Notes: a model not told the origin generated them from the letters alone. Shown: positions 52,180 to 60,417, counted from the first letter of the stretch. The stretch: DNA of 64,000 nucleotides from Ventricola sp051883735 (GCA_051883735.1 JBJEUH010000077.1:4043-68042), one strand, 5' to 3'. Translations and numbers: made by a program.

Positions 52180-53118
52180 TTACGCCTTTCCCAGGCAAAC
52201 GCCTGTCTCCATGGTGTGCCCGCGCAGGTAGTCCTTCGCGTTCATGCGCTTCGCGCCGGGCATCTGAATCTGCGCGAGGATCACATCGTGATCGCCGCAG
52301 GAGACGACCAGTCCCTGCCTGGCGTCCGCCGCGATGATCTCGCCGGGCGCGCCGCTTGCCGCGCCGTCCAGCGCGGTAAGCTCAAAGACCTTGATCGTCT
52401 GATCGCCGAGCGTCGTGAACGCGCCCGGCCACGGGGTCGTGCCGCGCACCAGAGCGTCAAGCTCCTGCGCTGGCCGGCTCCAGTCGATGCGCCCCAGCTC
52501 CTTGTCCATCTTTGGCTCGTAGGTCGCCGCGCTGTGATCCTGCGGAATGCGGCGGAGCGTGCCCGCCGTGAGCGCCTTGAGCGTCTCGATGAGCAGCTCA
52601 GCCCCCATCACCGCCAGGCGGTCGCTCAGCTCGCCCGCGTTTTCCGTGGGGCCGATCGGCGTCTCACGCATGAGCAGGATGTCGCCGGTGTCCATGCCCT
52701 TGTCGGTGAACATGGTCGTCACGCCGGTCACCTGATCGCCCTTGATCACGCTCCAGTTGATCGGCGCGCTGCCGCGATGCCTGGGCAGCAGCGAGGAATG
52801 CACGTTGATCGTGCCCAGCGGCGGGATATCCAGAATCTCCTGGGAGAGCAGCTGGCCAAACGCCGCCGTGACGCACAGATCCGGCGCGCAGGACTTGAGC
52901 ATGGCCACGCCCTCCTCGCGCTTGATGCGCTCCGGCTGGAAGACCGGGATGCCCGCGCTTTGGGCCAGCTCCTTCACCGGACAGGCGGCAAGCTTATGGC
53001 CGCGGCCCTTCGGGCGGTCCGGCTGGCAGAAGACGCCGACGACCTCATAGCCCTCATCAAGCAGCGCCCTGAGCGACGGCACGGCGAAATCCGGCGTGCC
53101 CATGAATACGATTCTCAC
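52180..53118 (-). CDS. fmt: Methionyl-tRNA formyltransferase
   Basis: Fmt formylates initiator Met-tRNA with 10-formyl-THF. The 312-residue protein has MGTPDFAVPSLRALL, INVHSSLLPRHRGSAPINW with the catalytic histidine and the C-terminal tRNA-binding OB-like domain (VRGTTPWPGAFTTL). The start is a GTG at 53118 that overlaps the def stop (GTGA). It pairs with def. Confidence 0.97.
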   Translation of the reverse strand: MRIVFMGTPDFAVPSLRALLDEGYEVVGVFCQPDRPKGRGHKLAACPVKELAQSAGIPVFQPERIKREEGVAMLKSCAPDLCVTAAFGQLLSQEILDIPPLGTINVHSSLLPRHRGSAPINWSVIKGDQVTGVTTMFTDKGMDTGDILLMRETPIGPTENAGELSDRLAVMGAELLIETLKALTAGTLRRIPQDHSAATYEPKMDKELGRIDWSRPAQELDALVRGTTPWPGAFTTLGDQTIKVFELTALDGAASGAPGEIIAADARQGLVVSCGDHDVILAQIQMPGAKRMNAKDYLRGHTMETGVCLGKA

Positions 53119-53600
53119 GCTTCCCCGCCCTCTTCTTCCTCTTCTTCGTTGTCAAAGATTTCGCGGTACATCTTGTCCACATACAGCACGCCGTCCAGAT
53201 GATCGGTCTCGTGCATGATGCAGCGCGCCAGCAGGTCCTCGGCCTCGATCTCGTACCACTCGCCGTTGCGGTCCTGGAAGCGCGCGCGCACGACCATCGG
53301 GCGCTTGACCATGCCGCGGCGGCCGGGCACGGAGAGGCAGCCCTCCGGGCCGTCCTGCTCGCCCTCGACGGAGACGATCTCCGGGTTCACCATCTCGATC
53401 AGGCCGTCGCCGCAGTCCATCACGACCACGCGGCGCAGCACCGCCACCTGCGGGGCGGCCAGGCCCACGCCGTTGGCATGGTACATGGTCTCGGCCATGT
53501 CATTAAGCAGCCTGTGCAGCCGCTCGTCAAACTTCTCCACCGGGCGGCTCTTCTTGCGCAGCAGCTCGTCCTCGATATACACCATTTTGCGAAGCGCCAT
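53115..53600 (-). CDS. def: Peptide deformylase
   Basis: Def removes the formyl group from new proteins. The 161-residue protein shows motif 1 GVGLAAPQ (44-51), motif 2 EGCLS with Cys88 (86-90) and motif 3 HETDH (130-134), giving the iron or zinc ligands. The C-terminal end is acidic (DNEEEEEEGGEA). It heads the def-fmt-rsmB-rlmN-prpC-prkC-rsgA-rpe-thiN run; priA, often first in this cluster, is located at 55.6-57.9 kb instead. Confidence 0.97.
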   Translation of the reverse strand: MALRKMVYIEDELLRKKSRPVEKFDERLHRLLNDMAETMYHANGVGLAAPQVAVLRRVVVMDCGDGLIEMVNPEIVSVEGEQDGPEGCLSVPGRRGMVKRPMVVRARFQDRNGEWYEIEAEDLLARCIMHETDHLDGVLYVDKMYREIFDNEEEEEEGGEA

Positions 53601-53859
53601 GATTCTCTCTCCTTTATATCCAGGGCAGGTCCGGCTGCGCTATCCGCGCAGTCAGGCATAATACTCCATCATCCAGATCATTATAGAACAATTTCTGTCA
53701 AAAGGGAAGGGACAAATATACAGAAAAAGCATGCCGCTGCTCCGGCACGCTCAAAATTCTTTTCGTTTCTGTGCGCTTATATTACCACAAAACGGGGAAA
53801 AAGTCAAGTCTGGCACTTTTTCCCGCGCGGGTGTATAGAGAATGGCGGAGGTGAATTTC

Positions 53860-54264
53860 ATGCTGTTTCCCGTTCCCCGGGTGGAAAGCGCGGCGCTCAA
53901 CAAGGCATCCGCGCCCTTTGGCCTCATCCTCTCCCCCTCGCAGATCGCCGCGCTGCAGAGGCAGGAAGCAAAGGCGCTCGAGCGCACCGGCCGCGTGTGC
54001 TTCGGCAAAAGCATTCTGCCCCGTCTGGCCGCCGCGTTCGCCGGCTCGCCGCACATCCAGGCCTGCGACTGGGCGGACACGCTGGTCGAATTGACCGACC
54101 TGTTCTATGCCCTCAAGCGCGAGACGGAGGACTCGCTCAGCGACGAGGAGCTGATCGGGCGGATGGTCCGCACATTTGACGGCCCGGCGCAGGGCTCGAC
54201 GACGCTGCTGGCCGATTTCTTTTTCATGCCGGACGAGCCGGAGGAGGACGACGATGAAGCCTGA
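53860..54264 (+). CDS. DUF6323-like protein of unknown function
   Basis: This 134-residue protein (MLFPVPRVESAALNKASAPFG) contains ILSPSQIAALQRQEAKALERTGRVCFGKS, a pattern I associate with DUF6323 proteins of Clostridia. It is predicted soluble and helical with an acidic C-terminus. Function unknown. The ATG at 53860 has GGAGG 8 bases upstream; an earlier ATG at 53842 has no site. It overlaps the next gene by 11 bases, and the two are probably a functional pair. The interval to def (53601-53859) contains AT-rich promoter-like sequence on both strands. Confidence 0.72.
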   Translation: MLFPVPRVESAALNKASAPFGLILSPSQIAALQRQEAKALERTGRVCFGKSILPRLAAAFAGSPHIQACDWADTLVELTDLFYALKRETEDSLSDEELIGRMVRTFDGPAQGSTTLLADFFFMPDEPEEDDDEA

Positions 54265-55168
54265 CCTGACGCGCCTGCTGACCCAGGCGGAAAACGACGA
54301 CCTGCGCGCGGAGCTGCTCGCCCTTCTGCGCATGCAGGCCGTGTCCTACACGCAGGGCGACAGCGAGAGCCTGCCCGCCGAGACGGTCCTTGAGCTGCTG
54401 GCCTCGCTGCTGTACACGCTGGGCGTCGATCCCGCGCAGATGCAGACGCTTGCGCCGCTTTACGGCAGGGACCTGCGCCCGCTTTATGAGGCGGGCTATC
54501 GCGCGCTGCTTCACAAGACGGAGCAGGCCCGCTCGCTCATTCAGGCGCTCTGCCGGGAAACGCCGCCGCTGGGCTGCATTTCTCTCAATGACACCGTGCG
54601 CAGCATCCTCGCCTCGCTGGACCGCTACGACGCGCGCTTCTTCGCCCACCGCGTCCCCGGCGAGATCGACTATCAGCTGATCGACCCCGTGCCGGAGAGC
54701 GTCCAGGGCATCGACTACATCCTGCTCTACCTTTCGCGCCTGCGCGCGGAGATGCGCTTCCTCGCCCGCTTTGCGCAGCACCGGCTGCTCGCCCTGCTCG
54801 ACGGCGCAAGCCCCGGCTGGCGCGAGGAGATTGTCAGCCTCTGCCTGAGCGTCGGCGCCAATGCGCTGGGCCTCGCGCTGCTGGGCGAGGACCCCCGCCG
54901 CCTGCACATCCGCGAAGGCGAGCGGCAGGCGCTTTTGCAGCGCTTTGCGCCCCTGCACCCGCTGGAGATCGAAAGCCGGCTCTCCCGCGCATGCGGCAGC
55001 CTGCTCGATGCGCTTGAGCTTCACGAGGCGCAGGACGCACAGATGCTGCGCGCGCTGTGCCGCGATCTCGCCCCGCGCATCCGCAGCGCCGCGGACGCGG
55101 GCGATCTGTCGCATGTGTTCGGCGGGTTTGGGGTGCCGGTCAGTTCATCTGAACATCCAGCACCCTGA
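54254..55168 (+). CDS. DUF6179-like protein of unknown function
   Basis: The 304-residue, mostly helical protein (MKPDLTRLLTQAENDDLRAEL) matches the pattern I associate with DUF6179, including YTQGDSESLPAETVLELLASL near the N-terminus and DYQLIDPVPESVQGIDYILLYL in the middle. No catalytic motif is recognised. It overlaps the upstream DUF6323-like gene by 11 bases and its 3' end overlaps the convergent pyridoxamine-oxidase-like gene by 29 bases. Confidence 0.72.
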   Translation: MKPDLTRLLTQAENDDLRAELLALLRMQAVSYTQGDSESLPAETVLELLASLLYTLGVDPAQMQTLAPLYGRDLRPLYEAGYRALLHKTEQARSLIQALCRETPPLGCISLNDTVRSILASLDRYDARFFAHRVPGEIDYQLIDPVPESVQGIDYILLYLSRLRAEMRFLARFAQHRLLALLDGASPGWREEIVSLCLSVGANALGLALLGEDPRRLHIREGERQALLQRFAPLHPLEIESRLSRACGSLLDALELHEAQDAQMLRALCRDLAPRIRSAADAGDLSHVFGGFGVPVSSSEHPAP

Positions 55169-55511
55169 TTCTGAACACCACAAAGTGCGGTGCATCCGGC
55201 GTGGGGAAATGATTTGTGAGCGCCGGGCAAGCCTCAAGCATCTTCTGCTTGACAACTGTGTCTGTACATTCCGCCGCTGTACCGGTCACACGAATCCACG
55301 CCCTTGTGCCGGGCTTGAGTGCAACAATCTGTACGTTGGGACAATCTTTGAGCTGATGATGCACGGCCTTCATGTCGCCTGTGGAAATATACAGATCGCC
55401 CTCGTGTTCCATGATCGCGCCAAACGGACGGCCCGCCGGGAAATCGCCGTTGAGTGTCAAAACAAAAAATGCACCGCAAGATTTGATAAATTCATAAGCC
55501 TGACTCATCAT
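55140..55511 (-). CDS. Pyridoxamine 5'-phosphate oxidase-like flavin protein
   Basis: This 123-residue protein has the split-barrel FMN-binding pattern: AYEFIKSCGAFFVLTLNGDFP, GRPFGAIMEHEGDLYISTG and VQIVALKPGTRAWIRVTG. It is shorter than true PdxH and belongs to the small stress-type PPOX proteins that bind FMN, F420 or heme; substrate unknown. Its GC content and codon use look lower than its neighbours (TGT, ATT and AAA codons are frequent), which suggests acquisition. A GGAGG precedes the ATG pair. Its last 29 bases overlap the convergent DUF6179-like gene. Confidence 0.88.
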   Translation of the reverse strand: MMSQAYEFIKSCGAFFVLTLNGDFPAGRPFGAIMEHEGDLYISTGDMKAVHHQLKDCPNVQIVALKPGTRAWIRVTGTAAECTDTVVKQKMLEACPALTNHFPTPDAPHFVVFRIRVLDVQMN

Positions 55512-55564
55512 TTTCCTCCGTTCCTGGAAAAGAATTCCTGTCGGTCACAGCAGCTCCTTAGAGC

Positions 55565-55609
55565 CTCCCTCCTGAGAAATGTGGCACGGCGCAGCCGTGA
55601 CGGAGGGAG
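55565..55609. repeat. Palindromic repeat after priA
   Basis: CTCCCTCC at one end pairs with GGAGGGAG at the other, enclosing an inner hairpin CACGGC-GCA-GCCGTG. There is no T-run, so it is not a standard terminator. It resembles hairpin repeats that are common between genes in gut Clostridia. It lies 3 bases after the priA stop. Confidence 0.6.
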
Positions 55610-55611
55610 TT

Positions 55612-57855
55612 TCACATCATGCTCCCCGGGTTGACCTGGCACACGCACGCGCAGCGCTCCAGCGGCGTCCTGGCGATCTCGCTCATCTTGCCCACGGCCT
55701 CCTGGCAGACGGACTTGTCCACGATCTTGAGCGCGACCTGCCAGCGGCTCTTGCCCTTGATGCGCTTCACCGGGCAGGGCATCACGCGCAGGGAAACCAC
55801 GTATTTGCGCAGATAGGCGCGCCGCTCCAAAAACGCCTCCATCTGGCGCATGGCGCTTTCCGCGGCAGACTGTGCGTCCGCTTCGCGATCGGCCTCATAG
55901 AGCAGGCGGGCGATGAGCGTGTACGGCGGATAGAGCGCGCGCTTTCTGCGCACCATCTCCGCCTCGTAAAACGCGCGGTAATCCTGGCGGCTGGCCGTCT
56001 CGATCGCGTAGTGCTCCGGGTCGTAGGTCTGCAGAAAGACCTCGCCCGGCGTATCCGCGCGGCCCGCGCGCCCGGCGACCTGCGTGAGCAGCTGGAACGT
56101 CCTCTCGGCAGACCTGTAGTCCGGGAGCTTCAGCATCGCGTCGGCGGCGACGATGCCGACCATCGTCACGTTCGGGAAGTCGAGGCCCTTGGCGATCATC
56201 TGCGTGCCCACCAGGATCCGCGCCTCGCCCCGGCGGAACTGCGTAAGGAGCCGCTCATGCGCGTCCTTCTGGCGCGTGGTGTCGTTGTCCATGCGCAGCA
56301 CCGGAACCTCCGGGAAAAACCGCTTCACTTCCTCCTCCACGCGCTGCGTGCCCGTGCCGAAATACTTGATGTATTTGCTCCCGCATTCCGGGCAGACCAT
56401 CGGTACGGGCTGCTCCTGCCCGCAGTAGTGGCAGCGCAGCACGCTCCCCGCGCTGTGGTACGTCATGGAGACGTCGCACTGGGTGCAGGTGACGGTATAG
56501 CCGCAGCTGCGGCAGGAGACAAACGTCGAGTAGCCGCGCCGGTTGACGAACAGAATCGCCTGCTTGCCCGCGTCCAGGCAGCGCTTCAGGCCATCCAGCA
56601 GCGCGCCGGAGAAGACCGACCGGTTGCCCTGGGCCAGCTCCTTGCGCATATCGACGACGTGCACCTCGGGCATCGGGCGGTTGTTGACGCGCCGGGGCAT
56701 GGTGAGCAGCGTCAGGTCGCCCCGGCCCGCGAGCGCAAAGGAGCGCATGCTCGGCGTGGCGCTGGCCAGCAGCAGCACGGCCCCCTCCCGCTCACAGCGC
56801 ATGCGCGCCAGCTCGCGCGCGTCGTAGCGCGGCGTGTTGTCCGCGATGTAGCTGCCCTCGTGCTCCTCGTCGATGATGATGAGGCCCACGTTCTCCAGCG
56901 GCGCGAAGATCGCCGAGCGCGCGCCGATGACCACGCGCACGTCGCCCCGGCGGATGCGCCGCCACTCGTCGTAGCGCTCGCCCGGGGACAGGCGCGAGTG
57001 CAGCACAGCCGCGTCCTCGCCAAAGCGGGAGCGGAACCACAGGACCATCTGCGGGGTCAGCGCGATCTCCGGCACGAGCACAATCGCCGTCTTGCCCAGC
57101 TGGGCCGCGTGGCGCACGGCGCGGATGAACACCTCGGTCTTGCCGCTGCCCGTCACGCCGTAGAGCAGAAACGCGCCCTTCCCCTCCGTCACCGCGGGCA
57201 GAAGCGCGCTGAGCACATCCTGCTGCTGGCGCGTGAGCTGCGGGTCCTGCGCGGCCAGGCGCTCCATCGCGCCGTACGGGCTGCGCAGCACCTCGCGCTT
57301 CTCCAGCTTCACAAAGCCCATTTCACGCAGCGCGTGAAGGGCCGGACGGACGTCGCCCAGACGCGCGCGCAGCGTCTCGCAGGGCAGCTCGCCGTCTTCG
57401 CTCTCCATCAGCAGGCTCAGCACGGCGGCGCGCTTGGGCGCGCGCTTCTGGGCGGCGAGCACCTGCGCACGCACGGCGGGCTCCACCGTCAGCACCGCGA
57501 CCTCCTTCGTCTTCTCCGCGATGCGCTCGCCGCGCATCTGCGCCGGGAACATCAGCCGAAGCGCCTGCGCCAGCGTGCAGAACGACGTCTCCTTGATCTC
57601 CTTCGCCAGCTCGAGCAGGGCGGGCAGCACGGCGGGATAGTCCTCCAGCGTGCCTGTGACGTCCCTCACGCGGCTCTCCGGCAGGTCGCAGGACTCCTCC
57701 ATCCCCACGACCACGCCTTCCACCTGCCGCTGGCGGCCGAAGGGAACGCGCACGCGCATGCCGGGGCACAGGCTGAGCCCCTTGGGCACGCGGTAGGTGA
57801 ATACACGGTCCACATCCTCGTGCGCGATATCCACAATCACCTGACAAAACGGCAT
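55612..57855 (-). CDS. priA: Primosomal protein N' (PriA helicase)
   Basis: PriA restarts stalled replication forks. The 747-residue protein has the 3'-end-binding N-terminal domain (DRVFTYRVPKGLSLCPGMRV), Walker A LLYGVTGSGKTEVFIRA, the DEEH box (IIDEEHEGSY) and eight zinc-binding cysteines between about residues 455 and 500 (CRSCGYTVTCTQCD, CHYCGQ, CPECGSKYI). The ATG at 57855 has GGGAGGAA upstream, and a promoter is present at 57886-57914. It is separated from the def-fmt cluster. Confidence 0.97.
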   Translation of the reverse strand: MPFCQVIVDIAHEDVDRVFTYRVPKGLSLCPGMRVRVPFGRQRQVEGVVVGMEESCDLPESRVRDVTGTLEDYPAVLPALLELAKEIKETSFCTLAQALRLMFPAQMRGERIAEKTKEVAVLTVEPAVRAQVLAAQKRAPKRAAVLSLLMESEDGELPCETLRARLGDVRPALHALREMGFVKLEKREVLRSPYGAMERLAAQDPQLTRQQQDVLSALLPAVTEGKGAFLLYGVTGSGKTEVFIRAVRHAAQLGKTAIVLVPEIALTPQMVLWFRSRFGEDAAVLHSRLSPGERYDEWRRIRRGDVRVVIGARSAIFAPLENVGLIIIDEEHEGSYIADNTPRYDARELARMRCEREGAVLLLASATPSMRSFALAGRGDLTLLTMPRRVNNRPMPEVHVVDMRKELAQGNRSVFSGALLDGLKRCLDAGKQAILFVNRRGYSTFVSCRSCGYTVTCTQCDVSMTYHSAGSVLRCHYCGQEQPVPMVCPECGSKYIKYFGTGTQRVEEEVKRFFPEVPVLRMDNDTTRQKDAHERLLTQFRRGEARILVGTQMIAKGLDFPNVTMVGIVAADAMLKLPDYRSAERTFQLLTQVAGRAGRADTPGEVFLQTYDPEHYAIETASRQDYRAFYEAEMVRRKRALYPPYTLIARLLYEADREADAQSAAESAMRQMEAFLERRAYLRKYVVSLRVMPCPVKRIKGKSRWQVALKIVDKSVCQEAVGKMSEIARTPLERCACVCQVNPGSMM

Positions 57856-57885
57856 GCGCGATTCCTCCCTGCTTTCAGTCCATTC

Positions 57886-57914
57886 ATTATAGCGTGAACG
57901 GACGCCGCTTTCAA
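57886..57914 (-). promoter_or_regulatory. SigA promoter of priA
   Basis: On the minus strand TTGAAA (57909-57914), 17-base spacer and TATAAT (57886-57891). Most of the -35 and the whole spacer lie in a 23-base segment that is repeated exactly at 59372-59394. Confidence 0.85.
57891..57913. repeat. 23-base direct repeat, copy in the priA promoter
   Basis: The segment begins AGCGTGAACG and ends GCCGCTTTCA and is identical to 59372-59394 in the same orientation. The similarity continues in diverged form (ATGGAC at the same distance on the minus strand). The two copies flank the aminotransferase gene and its leader. Confidence 0.9.
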
Positions 57915-57924
57915 GGCGCAAGCG

Positions 57925-59070
57925 TCACCTGAGCGCACAGCCCTCCCGATCCAGCGCTTTGAAGAATGCGCTCATGGCGGCCAGTCCGTCCTCGAGCTCC
58001 TGCGTATCGCCGGCATAGCCGATGCGCATGCTGTACGGCTCCTCAAAGCAGTCGCCCGGCGTCACAAATGCGCCGGCCTCCCTGTACATCCGCTCGCAAA
58101 ACGCATAGGACGGGAGATCGAAATCGTAATACACCAGCGCTGTGGTGCCCGCCTGCGGCTTGTAATAATGCACATGGGGCTCGCTGCGCACCCAGCGGTC
58201 CAGAATCGCCAGATTGCCGCGCACCAGCTCGCGGTTGCGCGCAAGGAGCCTGTCGCCGTGCCGCAGCGCGATATCCGCCAGCGCCTCGTCAAACAGGCCG
58301 CAGCTGACCAGATTGTAATCCCTGTGGGACAGGCATGCTCTGATCACCCCGGCGTCGTGCGTCGCAATCCAGCCAAGGCGCAGGCCGGCCAGCGAAAAGA
58401 CCTTCGACATGCTGCTGACGGAGATGCCCTTTTCATACAGATCGGCGATGGATTCGCACCATTCGTCCTGCTGCGTCAGGTGTCGGTAGACCTCGTCGCA
58501 GAGCACATAGGCATCCACGCTGCGGGCAATCTCCACAATCTCCAGCAGCATCTCCCGGCTCATCAGCGCGCCGGTCGGGTTGTTGGGGTTGTTGATGCAG
58601 ATCATCTTCGTGCCCGGGACGGCCATCCGCTTCAGCGCCGCCATGTCCGGCAGATAGCCGTTTTCCTCCGTCAGGTGCAGGGTGCTCACCTGCGCGCCAT
58701 AGCTCTCCGGAATGGAATACAGCTGCTGATAGGTCGGCATGATGCTGATGACGCGGTCGCCCGGCTCCAGCAGGGAGTAGAACACATGGTGGTTGGCGCC
58801 CGATGCGCCGTGCGTCGGAATGACCTCCTCCGGCCCGATCGTGCGGTACAGACGGCAGACGCCCGCCTTGAACGAGGGATTGCCCTCGATATAGCCATAG
58901 GTCAGCCGTTTTGCGCCAAAGTCCTGCCAGAACTGCGCCTTGTCCTCCCCGGTCAGCTCAAACAGCTCGTCAAGCGAGACGGAATCGACGCAGGTCTCCG
59001 CGATGTTGTACCTTGCGCCCGTCTCATAGGCGTTCATCCATTCCTCCACCTGAAAAGGCCTGATCTTCAT
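57925..59070 (-). CDS. PLP-dependent class I/II aminotransferase
   Basis: The 381-residue protein has the fold-type I pattern: THGASGANHHVFYSLLEPGD, CINNPNNPTGALMSREML, YVLCDEVYRHL and the PLP lysine in SSMSKVFSLAGLRLGW. The C-terminal PGDCFEEPYSMRIGY contains the carboxylate-binding arginine. The substrate is unknown; general annotation would be aspartate/aromatic-type or capreomycidine-synthase-like aminotransferase. The ATG at 59070 is best spaced to AAGGA. It has its own promoter and a leader of about 220 nt and is divergent from a WYL regulator. It sits between two copies of part of the priA promoter, suggesting it was inserted there. Confidence 0.88.
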   Translation of the reverse strand: MKIRPFQVEEWMNAYETGARYNIAETCVDSVSLDELFELTGEDKAQFWQDFGAKRLTYGYIEGNPSFKAGVCRLYRTIGPEEVIPTHGASGANHHVFYSLLEPGDRVISIMPTYQQLYSIPESYGAQVSTLHLTEENGYLPDMAALKRMAVPGTKMICINNPNNPTGALMSREMLLEIVEIARSVDAYVLCDEVYRHLTQQDEWCESIADLYEKGISVSSMSKVFSLAGLRLGWIATHDAGVIRACLSHRDYNLVSCGLFDEALADIALRHGDRLLARNRELVRGNLAILDRWVRSEPHVHYYKPQAGTTALVYYDFDLPSYAFCERMYREAGAFVTPGDCFEEPYSMRIGYAGDTQELEDGLAAMSAFFKALDREGCALR

Positions 59071-59292
59071 ATGCATGCTTCCTTTCTCTTTTTGCCTCCG
59101 AACAGTCCGGCAAACCGAAACCCTCCGGCGCCCGCTGTACGGTTTTTTGCGCAATGCGCAGCATCGTGGAATGAAAGAAAAGGACTCAGGACTTCGCCTT
59201 ATAGCGTGCTGTGACGCACGCCGTACCTACGGCGAAATCCTGAACCCTTTTTGACCCCCACCCGGTGGTGGGGAAAGGTCGTTATGCAACTG
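59071..59292 (-). promoter_or_regulatory. Structured 5' leader of the aminotransferase gene
   Basis: The leader of about 220 nt holds, in transcript order, a hairpin at 59253-59280 (CCCCACC/GGTGGGG), a large structure at 59179-59250, and copy C of repeat family 2 near the start codon. On the minus strand the 20-base arms 59231-59250 and 59179-59198 pair over their whole length if G-U pairs are counted, enclosing two small hairpins (GCCGT-AGGT-ACGGC and GCGTGC-GTCACA-GCACGC), and are followed by TTTTCTTTC. This may be an attenuator or a structured RNA; it matched no riboswitch class I know. Confidence 0.55.
59095..59150. repeat. Intergenic repeat, family 2, partial copy C
   Basis: Plus-strand CTCCGAACAG and, about 25 bases later, GCGCCCGCTGTACGG with TTTTTTGC match the core blocks of copies A (37906-37982) and B (40192-40274). 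It lies inside the aminotransferase leader. Confidence 0.55.
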
Positions 59293-59298
59293 ATTGAC

Positions 59299-59327
59299 AG
59301 TATAGTACCTCGCGCACGATTTGTCAA
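59299..59327 (-). promoter_or_regulatory. SigA promoter of the aminotransferase gene
   Basis: On the minus strand TTGACA (59322-59327), 17-base spacer and TATACT (59299-59304). Transcription would begin near 59292. Confidence 0.85.
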
Positions 59328-59371
59328 TTCCCGGTCTTCACAGCAGGCTGCGCGCTGCGTCCATCTGCGGC

Positions 59372-59394
59372 AGCGTGAACGGACGCCGCTTTCA
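59372..59394. repeat. 23-base direct repeat, copy upstream of the WYL regulator
   Basis: Identical to 57891-57913. In this copy the position corresponding to the priA -10 reads TGCCGC instead of TATAAT on the minus strand, so it no longer works as that promoter. It ends 3 bases before the -35 of the WYL gene promoter. Confidence 0.9.
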
Positions 59395-59397
59395 GGA

Positions 59398-59426
59398 TTG
59401 CAAAACGACCCGCAACGTGGTACGCT
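59398..59426 (+). promoter_or_regulatory. Promoter of the WYL regulator gene
   Basis: TTGCAA (59398-59403), 17-base spacer and TACGCT (59421-59426), preceded by TGG. The ATG is at 59448. Confidence 0.65.
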
Positions 59427-59447
59427 ATGCCAAAGGGAGGGATCGCG

Positions 59448-60353
59448 ATGCAGGCCAGCCGGATGTTTGAAATGCTGTACATGCTCCTTGAGCGCGAGAG
59501 GATGACGGCGTCGGAACTCGCCCAAAGGCTCGAGGTCTCCGTGCGCACGGTGTACCGCGACGCGCAGGCGCTGTCCGAGGCGGGCGTGCCGGTGTATGCC
59601 GAGCGCGGCAAGGGCGGCGGCATCGCCATCCTGCCCTCCTACAAGCTCAGCAAGTCCCTGCTCAGCGAGGCGGAGCGCCGCAGCATCCTCGCCTCGCTGC
59701 AGGCGGCCACGCAGTCCGGTGCGGAGGACGGAGCCGTGCTGCGCAAGCTGCGCGCCTTCTTCGGCACAGGCGCCTGCGACTGGGTGCAGATCGACTTTGC
59801 GGACTGGAGCGGCACGCAGGACCACGACGTCGCCCTGCTCAAGGAGGCAATTCTTGAAAGCCGCGTGCTGGCGTTCGATTACTACGGCGAATCCGGCGAG
59901 AAAACCGAACGCGTGGTCTGTCCGCTGCGGCTCTGGTTCAAGGGACAGGCGTGGTATCTGCGGGCATACTGCCTCGCCCGCCGCGCCGTGCGCACGTTCA
60001 AGCTGTCCAGGCTCAAGCGGCCGCGCATCGTCCCCGGCACGTTTCCGCCGGAGGCTCTTGACGCACGGGCACAGGACAAGCCCCGCACCGACTGGCCCGA
60101 ACCGCCGTTTGTGCATCTGCGGATGCTCGCGGACGCCTGCATGGCCTACCGCGTGTTCGACGACTTCTCCGAGTCCGCCATCACAAGGCGCGGGGACGGC
60201 AGCTTTCTGATCGACGCGCGCGTCCCGCCCGGCGCATGGATCGTCTCCATCGTCCTCAGCTACGGCCCGCACGCGCAGGTGCTCGAGCCACCCGAGCTGC
60301 GCGAGGAAATCCGAAAGGCCGCAGAAAATTTGCTCGCGCGCTACAATACCTGA
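59448..60353 (+). CDS. WYL-domain transcriptional regulator (YafY type)
   Basis: The 301-residue protein has an N-terminal HTH_11 domain (RMTASELAQRLEVSVRTVYRDAQAL, about residues 19-43) and a WYL domain (about 140-215, VCPLRLWFKGQAWYLRAYC) with a C-terminal WCX extension. WYL regulators sense unknown ligands, often nucleotides. The ATG at 59448 has GGGAGG 7 bases upstream. It is divergent from the aminotransferase gene, so regulation of that gene is possible, and it may be co-transcribed with the zinc-ribbon gene at 60418. Confidence 0.92.
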   Translation: MQASRMFEMLYMLLERERMTASELAQRLEVSVRTVYRDAQALSEAGVPVYAERGKGGGIAILPSYKLSKSLLSEAERRSILASLQAATQSGAEDGAVLRKLRAFFGTGACDWVQIDFADWSGTQDHDVALLKEAILESRVLAFDYYGESGEKTERVVCPLRLWFKGQAWYLRAYCLARRAVRTFKLSRLKRPRIVPGTFPPEALDARAQDKPRTDWPEPPFVHLRMLADACMAYRVFDDFSESAITRRGDGSFLIDARVPPGAWIVSIVLSYGPHAQVLEPPELREEIRKAAENLLARYNT

Positions 60354-60417
60354 CAGGTTTATGTCCACTTATCCGTGCGACAATGGGGTCACTTCAAAAC
60401 ACAAGGAGGACGAATCC

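Noticed and set aside
49183..53202. 1339-codon plus-strand open frame opposite prpC to fmt
   Set aside because: It spans five well-identified genes on the other strand and has the composition of a GC-bias shadow.
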